DNA from: Nanobdellota archaeon
GTDB taxonomy: Archaea > Nanobdellota > Nanobdellia > Woesearchaeales > B3-WOES
DNA: 13,415 bases
NCBI GenBank assembly: GCA_023131705.1
Contig: JAGLZG010000085.1
Location: 1 to 13,415, forward strand
Reading direction: 5' to 3'
In this document: in pieces, positions 1 to 6,243 of the stretch
How the letters are laid out: each line of letters begins with the position of its first letter
Numbering within the stretch: the stretch's first letter is position 1
Program-made: the position numbers and the translations under genes
Notes under the pieces: model-generated
Told to the model about the DNA's origin: nothing
Seen by the model: the letters and a program-made list of their open reading frames with translations, nothing else
The model's database searches: none

Positions 1-455
1 ATTACTATATGGAATTTAAAAAAGAGCAGCATGATGCAATGTTAAATTCCATTAAAGTCATAGAACAGGTTAATGATGGATTTAAAAAAGAATTTAAAAG
101 AAGCTATGGTAATGGCTTGATTGAAACTTATAATATCAAAGCTAAAAAATTGTTTGTTGCAATGGGAAGTGTATGCGGGACTATCAAGGAATTAGTTGAT
201 AGAAACAAAGAGTATGGCTTAATAAAAATAAAATGTTTTAGGCCGTTTCCAGAAGAAGAGCTTAAAAAGATAATTAAAAATAAAGAATTGATTGTGGTTG
301 ATAAAGATATTTCTTTTGGCAATGAGGGAGCTTTGGCTATTGAAATAAAAACCATCTCAGGAGATGTTAAAGGGGTTATTGCCGGTTTAGGCGGAAGAGA
401 TATAACAATAGATGGGCTGAAAAAAATTGCTGAAAAAGGTGGTTGGTTATTATGA
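1..455 (+). CDS. porA: Pyruvate (2-oxoacid):ferredoxin oxidoreductase alpha subunit, C-terminal part
   Basis: This is the last ~150 residues of a PorA-type subunit; the 5' end lies outside the window. The reading frame is open from base 3, and the ATG at 9 is internal, since Tyr-Tyr-Met-Glu-Phe and a KKEQHDAML-like stretch match the middle of PorA proteins. Family landmarks are the nucleotide-binding-like 'AMGS..GT' segment, 'FRPFPEEEL', 'DKDISFGNEGAL' and the terminal 'AGLGGRDIT'. Full-length family members are about 390 residues. Together with PorB it oxidatively decarboxylates pyruvate, or a related 2-oxoacid, to acyl-CoA in the cytoplasm and reduces ferredoxin. The substrate cannot be settled from this fragment. 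The stop codon TGA overlaps the porB start in an ATGA, so the two are translationally coupled. The gamma and delta functions must be encoded upstream or elsewhere. Confidence 0.93.
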   Translation, partial: YYMEFKKEQHDAMLNSIKVIEQVNDGFKKEFKRSYGNGLIETYNIKAKKLFVAMGSVCGTIKELVDRNKEYGLIKIKCFRPFPEEELKKIIKNKELIVVDKDISFGNEGALAIEIKTISGDVKGVIAGLGGRDITIDGLKKIAEKGGWLL

Positions 456-1330
456 TGATTGGGATACCAGCAAAAAAGGAGAATCTTACTTCATACAGGG
501 CTTGTATTGGCTGTGGAGAAGCGATAGCATTAGGCCATATCTTAAAAGCTGTTGGTGAAAATACAATCATAGTTGGTGCAACTGGTTGTGCAGAGGTTTT
601 TTCAACACCATACCCTAAAACAGCCTGGAAAGTTCCTTACATCCATGTTGCTTTTGAAAATGCTGCTGCTGTTGCTTCTGGTATTGAAGCAGCTTTAAAA
701 AAATTAAACAGGAAAGTGAATGTTGTAGCAATTGCTGGTGATGGGGGAACCTTTGATATTGGATTACAGGCATTAAGCGGGGCTGTTGAAAGAGGCCATG
801 ATTTTTGCTATATTTGTCTTGAAAATGGAGCTTATATGAATACCGGAATCCAGCGTAGTGGTGCAACACCAAAATATGCAACCACAACAACAACCCCAAC
901 TGGAAATCTAAAGTGGAAAAAGCCAATGCCTTTAATTATAGCAGCCCATCAAAATGTTTATGTTGCTACTGCTAATATTGCTTATTCTGAAGACCTGATA
1001 ACTAAAATTAAAAAAGGACTGGAATTTAAAGGTCCTGCTTATATTCAGATATTTTGCCCTTGCGTTCCTGGCTGGGGTTATCCTTTTAACAAAACAATGG
1101 AAATAGCAAAACTAGCTGTTGAATCCAGAGTTAATGTTTTATATGAAATAGAAGATAGTATTGTAACAATAAATCAATCACCTCCAAACCCCAGGCCTGT
1201 TAAAGAATATCTTAAAACACAGGGAAGATTTAAACACCTGAATGAAAATGAAATAAAAGAGGTACAAGAACACATTAACAGCGAATTTAAAAAACTAAAA
1301 ATATTGGAAGAAAATAAAATAAAAATATAA
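452..1330 (+). CDS. porB: Pyruvate (2-oxoacid):ferredoxin oxidoreductase beta subunit (ThDP-binding)
   Basis: A complete PorB of 292 residues. The ATG at 452 was chosen because it forms an ATGA overlap with the porA stop and lies 9 bases after a GGTGG-containing ribosome binding site; an in-frame TTG at 443 is less likely. The thiamine diphosphate motif starts at GDG (residues 96-98) and continues to Asn125, then YMNTG. Cysteines placed as in PorB [4Fe-4S] ligands are C18, C21 (CIGC) and C46 (GC), with a fourth in 'FCPCVPGW' (C202 or C204). It is the catalytic half of the enzyme: ThDP attacks the 2-oxoacid, and electrons leave through the cluster to ferredoxin. Substrate choice (pyruvate or branched 2-oxoacid) is not visible. 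The last ~45 residues are charged and probably the usual C-terminal tail. Confidence 0.95.
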   Translation: MMIGIPAKKENLTSYRACIGCGEAIALGHILKAVGENTIIVGATGCAEVFSTPYPKTAWKVPYIHVAFENAAAVASGIEAALKKLNRKVNVVAIAGDGGTFDIGLQALSGAVERGHDFCYICLENGAYMNTGIQRSGATPKYATTTTTPTGNLKWKKPMPLIIAAHQNVYVATANIAYSEDLITKIKKGLEFKGPAYIQIFCPCVPGWGYPFNKTMEIAKLAVESRVNVLYEIEDSIVTINQSPPNPRPVKEYLKTQGRFKHLNENEIKEVQEHINSEFKKLKILEENKIKI

Positions 1331-1341
1331 TTCTTCTTTTT
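1331..1341 (+). terminator. U-rich terminator after porB
   Basis: The porB stop is followed at once by a pyrimidine run (TTCTTCTTTTT). Archaeal RNA polymerases terminate on such U-rich stretches without a hairpin. The call rests on composition and position only. Confidence 0.4.
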
Positions 1342-1429
1342 AAGATAAAACTTCAAATACCGCAGACAAATGCTAAAAATGCGGTTATGATGGGAGTTTG
1401 ATAACAAAAAAAGAAGTGAACAAAAAACA

Positions 1430-1437
1430 TTTATAGT
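1430..1437 (+). promoter_or_regulatory. TATA box of the small zinc-ribbon gene
   Basis: TTTATAGT preceded by the A-rich stretch CAAAAAACA. Its first T is 32 bp before the ATG at 1462, but only 14 bp before the in-frame ATG at 1444. Other genes here have the TATA box 30-32 bp before the start codon, so this box favours 1462 as the start. Confidence 0.5.
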
Positions 1438-1461
1438 GATAATATGAGCGCCCATCATTTA

Positions 1462-1722
1462 ATGCAGCAGGAACATCAAAAAGAAATCTGCCCTTATTGC
1501 AAAGCAGATTTAAGCAATAAAGAATGGAATTCAGAATTCCATTTTGAACATCATTATAAGATACATGATTGTAAATGCGGTAAAAAGATAATAATAAAAG
1601 TTAATTTTCATGGTTCAGGCCATGATTCATGGGACAATAATCCATGGCAAAAAGAAATAAAACAGAATAAATATAACTATAAAACAAAAGTTACAACTTT
1701 AGAGCACAAAATAAAAAAATAA
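1462..1722 (+). CDS. Small zinc-ribbon protein of unknown function
   Basis: An 86-residue protein that I cannot assign to a named family. It has a CPYC pair at residues 10-13 and a CKCG pair at 37-40, a spacing compatible with one zinc ribbon, with a histidine-rich linker (H27, H30, H31, H35). After it comes a short strand and the motif 'FHGSGHDSWD' (49-58), which looks like a conserved functional patch. The lysine-rich tail has no clear fold. It has no signal peptide and no membrane segment, so it is probably cytoplasmic and may bind nucleic acid or protein. An in-frame ATG at 1444 would add six residues (MSAHHL); I prefer 1462 because of the TATA position. It stands alone, convergent with the phasin-like gene. 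Confidence 0.75.
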   Translation: MQQEHQKEICPYCKADLSNKEWNSEFHFEHHYKIHDCKCGKKIIIKVNFHGSGHDSWDNNPWQKEIKQNKYNYKTKVTTLEHKIKK

Positions 1723-1738
1723 AAAATTAAGATAATTT

Positions 1739-2035
1739 TTATTTTCTCTTTTTAACAGCCTTTTTAACTCTTGATTTTGCCTTTCCGGCCATTTTCTTTA
1801 CTAAAGGCTTTGCTTTCCTTGCTTCCTTTTTTAGCTCTAAAATCAGAAGTTTTTCTAATTTCCTGCCGTCTTTTTTGGCTTCTTCAATAACCTTGGCCAA
1901 AATTTTTTTAGCAGCCTTAGAACTTATGTCTCCTGCTTTTGTAAAGCTGCCCATATTTTTTTCAACTTCTTTTTTTGCAAAAGAAGCCAAGCCTAAACCG
2001 AGCTTTAAACCCTTTTTCACTGTTTTTTTTAACAT
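1739..2035 (-). CDS. Small lysine/alanine-rich phasin-like protein
   Basis: A 98-residue, very basic protein. The N-terminal part is amphipathic and helical ('GLKLGLGLASFAKKEVEK'), followed by a helical middle rich in Lys, Glu, Ala and Leu and a C-terminal tail of repeated Lys-Ala/Val-Lys units ('RVKKAVKKRK') like the tails of histone H1 and PhaF proteins. It resembles the short phasin-type proteins, which coat granules or membranes, but low complexity makes the assignment loose. It starts 12 bases after the kinase stop codon, with an excellent ribosome binding site inside that gap, so it is the second gene of a kinase operon. Possible roles are a membrane-surface helper of the kinase or a nucleic-acid-binding basic protein. 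Confidence 0.75.
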   Translation of the reverse strand: MLKKTVKKGLKLGLGLASFAKKEVEKNMGSFTKAGDISSKAAKKILAKVIEEAKKDGRKLEKLLILELKKEARKAKPLVKKMAGKAKSRVKKAVKKRK

Positions 2036-2038
2036 ATT

Positions 2039-2046
2039 CTCACCTC
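2039..2046 (-). promoter_or_regulatory. Strong ribosome binding site of the phasin-like gene
   Basis: On the minus strand GAGGTGAG lies three bases (AAT) before the ATG. It matches the archaeal anti-Shine-Dalgarno sequence well and contrasts with the leaderless genes around it, as expected for an internal operon gene. Confidence 0.75.
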
Positions 2047-3717
2047 TTATCTTACTTTAAATTTTTTTTCTCTTATCATAGAGATTAAAACAAATATTAT
2101 TAATAATCCTGCCATTGAAAACCCTATGACTGAAAAAGCAGAGATATTTAAAATTGTTATCTGGTCATAAGACATCATGATAGTGGATGCAATTATCAAT
2201 GCAGTTATTATCAATCCAAACGTTACCCTGTTAGAGCTTCTGTCCATCTCAGTAGCCAAGTTTCTTATATCCCTGTCTATATATTTCAAGCCCATGTCTA
2301 CATTTTTAACTCCCCCCAATAACATAGATGTTTTTTCTGGAAAACTTACTGCAAAATCCTTTAATTTTATTGAATGCTCTTTGATTTTGTTTATTATCTC
2401 TTTAGGGCTTTTTCTCTGCCTTATTATTTTTTCAAGGAAATGCCTGCTTTGAACTGTTATCTTAAAATTAGGATTATACTTTAGTGCAATTCCTTCTAAG
2501 GTTAGCATTGTTTTTCCAAATAAAACAAGACCCACAGGCATCTTGACCTTGTATTTATGCGCTAAACAAATGACATCGTCCAAAACCTCGCTTATTATCA
2601 CATCCTTCAATTCTGAACCCTGTATTGGCTTGATTATATTCTCCAGCTCCATCCTGAATATATCAGCATCACTTTTAACCAACCCCATATCCAGGAATGT
2701 TTCAACAATTCTCCCGGAGTCATTATTAACAATTCCAATAAAAAGATTGCTTACTTGCTCTTTCAATTCATCATTAAGATTTCCGACTATCCCAAAATCA
2801 ACAAAAGCAATTCTGTTTTTATCTAATATTAGTATATTCCCAGGATGAGGGTCAGCATGGAAAAAACCGTAAACAAAAACCTGTTTTAGTATGCAGTTAA
2901 AACCATCTACAATTACTTTCCGGATATTGATATTTGATTTTTTTACTTTCTCAATATCATGTAACTCGATTCCATCTATATATTCCAGGGTTAAAACCTT
3001 TTTGGTTGAATAATCCCTGTAAACTATGGGTATAGCCACATTTTTATCTTTAGAAAGATTATTATGGAATATTTCAGTATTTGCAGCTTCCTGCTCAAAA
3101 TCCATCTCTTTTTCTGTCCATTTTTTAAATTCATTAATAATAGTTAAGGGGCTGGTGCCATTTAGAATATTGTAATTATGCTGCTCAAGCTTTTTTGCAA
3201 AAAACACCATTAGATCAATATCCCTTTCCATCATCTCTTTTATATTAGGCCTTTGAATCTTTACTGCCACAGCCTTTCCATTATTCAGTTTCGCTTTATG
3301 GACCTGTGCAATAGAAGCAGATGCTATAGGCTCTTCATCAAAATCATCAAATACTTCCTTTAGTGGTTTTTTAAGCTCGCTCTCAACTATCTTTTTTGCT
3401 TCTAAAAAAGGAAATCCAGGGACATTATCCTGTAATTTGGAGAACTCATCCATATATTCCTTTGAAACAAGGTCTGGCCTGACACTCAATAACTGCGCCA
3501 GTTTAATAAAAGCCCCCCCTAACTCTTCAAAGACTTTCCTTAATTTATAAGCATCAGAAGGTTTTTCAACAAATTTATCTTTTTGCAGTCTTTGATGTAA
3601 GCTTAGCCTGTCCTTAAGCCTTAACTTTTCAATAAAATGGCCAAACTCATACTTAAAAAGAACATTAATTATATGGTCTAATCTTCCCAAATCTTTTATC
3701 TCCTGGACTATAGACAT
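2047..3717 (-). CDS. ABC1/UbiB/ADCK-family atypical protein kinase-like membrane protein
   Basis: 556 residues from the ATG at 3717, chosen because the TATA box is 31 bp upstream; a TTG six codons earlier is a poorer start. Family motifs in order: the KxGQ-region helix as 'FIKLAQLLSVRPD' (K72, Q75, with Ala in place of Gly), the alanine-rich loop 'ASASIAQVH' (132-140) replacing the usual P-loop, the kinase Lys in 'VKIQRP' (K153), 'KEMDFEQEA' (203-211), the catalytic 'HADPHPGN' (287-294) and 'DFG' (307-309). Two transmembrane helices close the protein (about 498-517 and 526-547), anchoring the kinase domain to the inner face of the membrane. In bacteria and mitochondria the family supports ubiquinone synthesis through ATPase activity; in archaea the substrate is unknown, with isoprenoid lipid or quinone handling the usual guess. 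First gene of an operon with the phasin-like protein. Confidence 0.93.
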   Translation of the reverse strand: MSIVQEIKDLGRLDHIINVLFKYEFGHFIEKLRLKDRLSLHQRLQKDKFVEKPSDAYKLRKVFEELGGAFIKLAQLLSVRPDLVSKEYMDEFSKLQDNVPGFPFLEAKKIVESELKKPLKEVFDDFDEEPIASASIAQVHKAKLNNGKAVAVKIQRPNIKEMMERDIDLMVFFAKKLEQHNYNILNGTSPLTIINEFKKWTEKEMDFEQEAANTEIFHNNLSKDKNVAIPIVYRDYSTKKVLTLEYIDGIELHDIEKVKKSNINIRKVIVDGFNCILKQVFVYGFFHADPHPGNILILDKNRIAFVDFGIVGNLNDELKEQVSNLFIGIVNNDSGRIVETFLDMGLVKSDADIFRMELENIIKPIQGSELKDVIISEVLDDVICLAHKYKVKMPVGLVLFGKTMLTLEGIALKYNPNFKITVQSRHFLEKIIRQRKSPKEIINKIKEHSIKLKDFAVSFPEKTSMLLGGVKNVDMGLKYIDRDIRNLATEMDRSSNRVTFGLIITALIIASTIMMSYDQITILNISAFSVIGFSMAGLLIIFVLISMIREKKFKVR

Positions 3718-3740
3718 AGAATATAATAGATTCAAAAGGA

Positions 3741-3748
3741 TATATAAA
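3741..3748 (-). promoter_or_regulatory. TATA box of the ABC1 kinase operon
   Basis: Minus strand TTTATATA preceded by CATAAAG. The first T is 31 bp before the ATG at 3717, predicting transcription to begin at or next to the start codon (leaderless). Confidence 0.75.
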
Positions 3749-3807
3749 CTTTATGTTTAAATAGGACAGAGCCGTAGTTTGCTAAACATTAAGTTCTTAT
3801 CCAAACC

Positions 3808-3815
3808 TTTAAATA
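3808..3815 (+). promoter_or_regulatory. TATA box of the presenilin-like gene
   Basis: TTTAAATA after a BRE-like CAAACC. The first T is exactly 30 bp before the ATG at 3838, so the mRNA is predicted to be leaderless. Confidence 0.75.
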
Positions 3816-3837
3816 AAACCTGTACTCAATAACTATT

Positions 3838-4782
3838 ATGAAACACACACCAAAAATAATATTTGTGCTTGTTTTATTCTTCTTTATAAGCCAGGTTACT
3901 GGTTTATTTATCACATCTAAATACATTGACATAAAAGAAACAGTATCTGTTGACCCTTTAACAAATGAAACAACAATTTCCAAAAACATAACCTATGGAG
4001 AACTGCCTCTTAATATAGAAAGGCCGGTTATTGAGCCAAAAACATCTTTTACCTATATAATTTTAGCAATAATTGTAGCAACAATCCTTGCCTTATTATT
4101 AATGAGATTAAAAAAGGTTATATTATGGAAAACATGGTTCTTCTTTGCAGTATTTATGTGCTTAACAATATCTTTTTCAGCATTTATCCCTCAGCTTATT
4201 GCAGCGCCTATTGCATTTATGCTGGCATTATGGAGAATTATAAGGCCTGCTTTTATCATTCACAACATAACAGAAATATTCATTTACGGTGGAATTGCCG
4301 CCATACTTGTCCCTATCATGAATATCTTTTCAATTATTATGCTCTTGCTGCTGATATCACTGTATGACATGTATGCTGTATGGAAATCAAAGCATATGAT
4401 TAAGATGGCAAAATTCCAGGCAAAAGCAAAGGTTTTTGCTGGCCTGCTTATACCCTATAAAAAAGAAAAGGGAGAGAGAAAGAAAAAAATAAAAAAACAG
4501 GGAAAGGTTGTTTTCAAAGGTGTAAAAACAGCTATCCTTGGCGGAGGGGATATTGCTTTTCCTTTGTTATTCGCAGGTGTTGTAATGAAAACATTGATGC
4601 TTGAAAATATTTTCATAATAGCATTCCTAAAAACATTGATTATACCATTTGTAACAGCTATTGCTTTATTATTGCTGTTTGTAAAAGGAAAAGAAAACAA
4701 ATTCTATCCTGCAATGCCATTCCTAACAATAGGATGTTTAGTAGGTTATGGTATTTTGTTGTTGATTAATGTTTTTGTTTAA
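3838..4782 (+). CDS. Presenilin / signal-peptide-peptidase-like intramembrane aspartyl protease
   Basis: A 314-residue polytopic membrane protein with about nine hydrophobic segments. The three hallmarks of the GxGD protease superfamily occur in the right order: 'LYD' in a transmembrane helix (Y176-D177), 'GGGD' at 235-238 in the next helix, and a PAL-type motif, here 'PAMP' (291-294), before the last helix. The 'YD...KSKHM' and 'GGGDIAFP' contexts are those of archaeal presenilin homologues. The basic loop at about 205-228 (many Lys, Arg, Glu) matches the cytosolic loop between the catalytic helices. The first helix is followed by an extracytoplasmic stretch with three Asn-X-Ser/Thr sites (N43, N50 and nearby). 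It should cleave transmembrane helices, perhaps signal-peptide remnants, within the cell membrane. It is a single gene with its own promoter. Confidence 0.9.
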   Translation: MKHTPKIIFVLVLFFFISQVTGLFITSKYIDIKETVSVDPLTNETTISKNITYGELPLNIERPVIEPKTSFTYIILAIIVATILALLLMRLKKVILWKTWFFFAVFMCLTISFSAFIPQLIAAPIAFMLALWRIIRPAFIIHNITEIFIYGGIAAILVPIMNIFSIIMLLLLISLYDMYAVWKSKHMIKMAKFQAKAKVFAGLLIPYKKEKGERKKKIKKQGKVVFKGVKTAILGGGDIAFPLLFAGVVMKTLMLENIFIIAFLKTLIIPFVTAIALLLLFVKGKENKFYPAMPFLTIGCLVGYGILLLINVFV

Positions 4783-4798
4783 AAGAATTAAAAAATGA

Positions 4799-5638
4799 TT
4801 ATTCTTCCACATCAACACCATGCCCTTCAAAATTATCAAGTTTTTTCTGTCTTACAGAAGGCGCATAAGAAACAGGGCTGATAGAAAGGCCGTCTTTTGC
4901 AGCTATTACCTGTACACTGGTTCTCTTTTGTATCTCTCTTGCTATATACATAGGGTCTGCCTCAATCATATTCTTTCCAAAATGTGTTATAATTGCCAGT
5001 TTTGGCTTAACTCTTGATATGATATTGACAGCATCATCAGCGCTTAAATTAAATTCCTGTTTTTTATCAAAAGGCTCTACTATATTCAGGATTAAGATGT
5101 CAGAATCCTTGTATTCCTCAACAAGCTCTGCAACATATCTTGTATCTGATGAATAGCTCAAAGTGAATTTGGGTGTTATAAATTTAAAGCCAACTGTTTT
5201 TGGATCAGTATGTTTTGCCTTTAGTATATGTATCTCCACATTCTCTATCCCTATCTTCTGGGCAGAATTGGCAACAATAACCCTTTCAACGCATTTATTG
5301 TGAAAATCGGTAAGATAAGGTTTTGTCTTTTCATCCCCATTAATAAAAGTATTATTTGCAATCAAAACACCCTTAACATCCAGCCCATTATGGCTCATGG
5401 CAGATAAAACAGCATTAACATCATTGCAATGGTTCAGATGGGCATGACTCACTAATACAGCTGTATTTTCCCTTAAATTAACATCATACATTGCTGCTCT
5501 TGTTAAAGCACCAGGTCCTGGGTCAATATGAAACTGATAGCCCTCTGCCTTGACAATTATGCCGCCAGAACCTATCATCTGCTTGCTTACTGTGAACTCA
5601 TCTCCGCCTGTTCCTAAAAATATAATAGAGTCTGTCAT
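4799..5638 (-). CDS. Metallo-beta-lactamase-fold hydrolase
   Basis: A 279-residue MBL-fold protein, probably cytoplasmic. Visible motifs: 'FLGTGG' near the start, the strand 'FHIDPGPGAL' (37-45), a metal motif 'HAHLNHCND' (65-73), His143 in 'KAKHTD', Asp165 in 'YSSDT' and His219 in 'THFG'. These are the five usual metal-ligand motifs, but the Asp of HxHxDH is Asn69 here, with an Asp four residues later. This layout resembles RNase Z- and lactonase-like members; without a beta-CASP domain it is not an mRNA-cleaving RNase J/CPSF type. The substrate is unknown. The ATG at 5638 has a TATA-like element 30-32 bp upstream as well as a GGGGG stretch. It converges on the presenilin-like gene with a 16-bp gap. 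Confidence 0.85.
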   Translation of the reverse strand: MTDSIIFLGTGGDEFTVSKQMIGSGGIIVKAEGYQFHIDPGPGALTRAAMYDVNLRENTAVLVSHAHLNHCNDVNAVLSAMSHNGLDVKGVLIANNTFINGDEKTKPYLTDFHNKCVERVIVANSAQKIGIENVEIHILKAKHTDPKTVGFKFITPKFTLSYSSDTRYVAELVEEYKDSDILILNIVEPFDKKQEFNLSADDAVNIISRVKPKLAIITHFGKNMIEADPMYIAREIQKRTSVQVIAAKDGLSISPVSYAPSVRQKKLDNFEGHGVDVEE

Positions 5639-5663
5639 TATTTCCCCCTAATAAGTCTAATGG

Positions 5664-5670
5664 AAATATA
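5664..5670 (-). promoter_or_regulatory. TATA-like element of the MBL hydrolase gene
   Basis: Minus strand TATATTT, starting 32 bp before the ATG at 5638. It is weaker than the other boxes. A G-rich AGGGGG six bases before the ATG could serve as a ribosome binding site if a short leader exists. Confidence 0.45.
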
Positions 5671-5720
5671 TGTTAATAAATGTTTTGGTTTTTTTGGTTT
5701 TTAAAGTTAAAATAGAAATC

Positions 5721-5728
5721 TTTAAAAA
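5721..5728 (+). promoter_or_regulatory. TATA box of the SRP RNA gene
   Basis: TTTAAAAA after AGAAATC. The first T is exactly 30 bp before G5751, the first base of the terminal helix of the SRP RNA. This spacing calibrates the TATA-to-start distance used for the protein genes. Confidence 0.75.
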
Positions 5729-5750
5729 AGAAAATTCATTAGTAGCTAAT

Positions 5751-6020
5751 GGAGGCTAGGCTGGGAGGTTAGCGCTCTCCTGTAACCATAAATACGCTTT
5801 AGATGGGGTCGAAGTCTGGAGAAAGGTTTTGGTTATGTTTATGGGTCCCAATTTGGACAATGAAATCCTGTCCTGTGGGATTTGTTTATTTAGGAACCGA
5901 GTCAGATCCTGACGGAAGCAGCTCTAACTATTTAGATGGATGCTCATAGGGTAGCGGGATAGAGGAGAAGTTGGGGTTCCCCTGTGAATATGGCTATTAT
6001 CAATTTTCAGACATGCCTCC
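5751..6020 (+). ncRNA. Archaeal signal recognition particle (7S) RNA
   Basis: The RNA scaffold of the SRP, which binds SRP54 and SRP19 and directs ribosomes making membrane or exported proteins to the membrane. The ends pair (GGAGGC at 5751-5756 with GCCTCC at 6015-6020), the archaeal helix 1. The 5' domain holds 'GCTAGGCTGGGAGG', a GGAG/CTCC helix 3 (5764-5767 with 5777-5780) and the conserved TGTAA motif (5781-5785), as in archaeal 7S RNAs. A hairpin AAATCC/GGATTT at 5863-5883 is probably helix 6. Helix 8, the SRP54 site, is 'GTCAGATCC' plus 'GGAAGCAGC' (5901-5922). Oddities: the apical tetraloop is TGAC rather than GNRA-type, and a conserved G of the symmetric loop is A (5906). The 270-nt length is slightly short for the family (about 300). 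Confidence 0.96.
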
Positions 6021-6243
6021 GCTTTATTATTCTAGATTAAACTAAATAAGATTTTGTTTGATGGGGGTTAGTTACAATTTTTGAATTACTATTTATTAAA
6101 AAAAGAGGGGGATTTTCTAAAAACTGAAAGGGACACACTCAAGAAGGTACTACGCACTTAATGTTATTATTAATAGAATGGGGGCTTAACTAAATGATTA
6201 AACCATTAAGGAGTTATGGAAGAGATAATACAAACAGGAAAGA
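6021..6243. other. Intergenic gap with no recognisable feature
   Basis: This 223-bp stretch lies between the 3' end of the SRP RNA and the 3' end of the nuclease-like gene. It has G-runs (GATGGGGG, AGAGGGGG, AATGGGGG) and short imperfect inverted repeats, but no tRNA, no convincing ORF, no C/D-box pair and no CRISPR-like repeat. The T-rich GATTTTGTTTG near 6050 may help terminate the SRP RNA transcript. Confidence 0.5.

Noticed and set aside
9..455. ATG at 9 as a true gene start
   Set aside because: The frame is open upstream and the residues before and after it match the interior of PorA; this is the end of a longer gene.
615..926. Antisense ORF across porB
   Set aside because: Its His/Gln-rich composition is the reverse complement of conserved porB codons; no promoter is visible.
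1359..1385. ACCGCA/TGCGGT hairpin followed by ATGATGG, considered as a box C/D RNA or terminator
   Set aside because: The stem is only 6 bp with a 15-nt loop, the C-box match is imperfect and no D box (CTGA) follows.
2177..2848. Plus-strand ORFs inside the ABC1 kinase gene
   Set aside because: They mirror conserved kinase codons, lack promoters and match no family.
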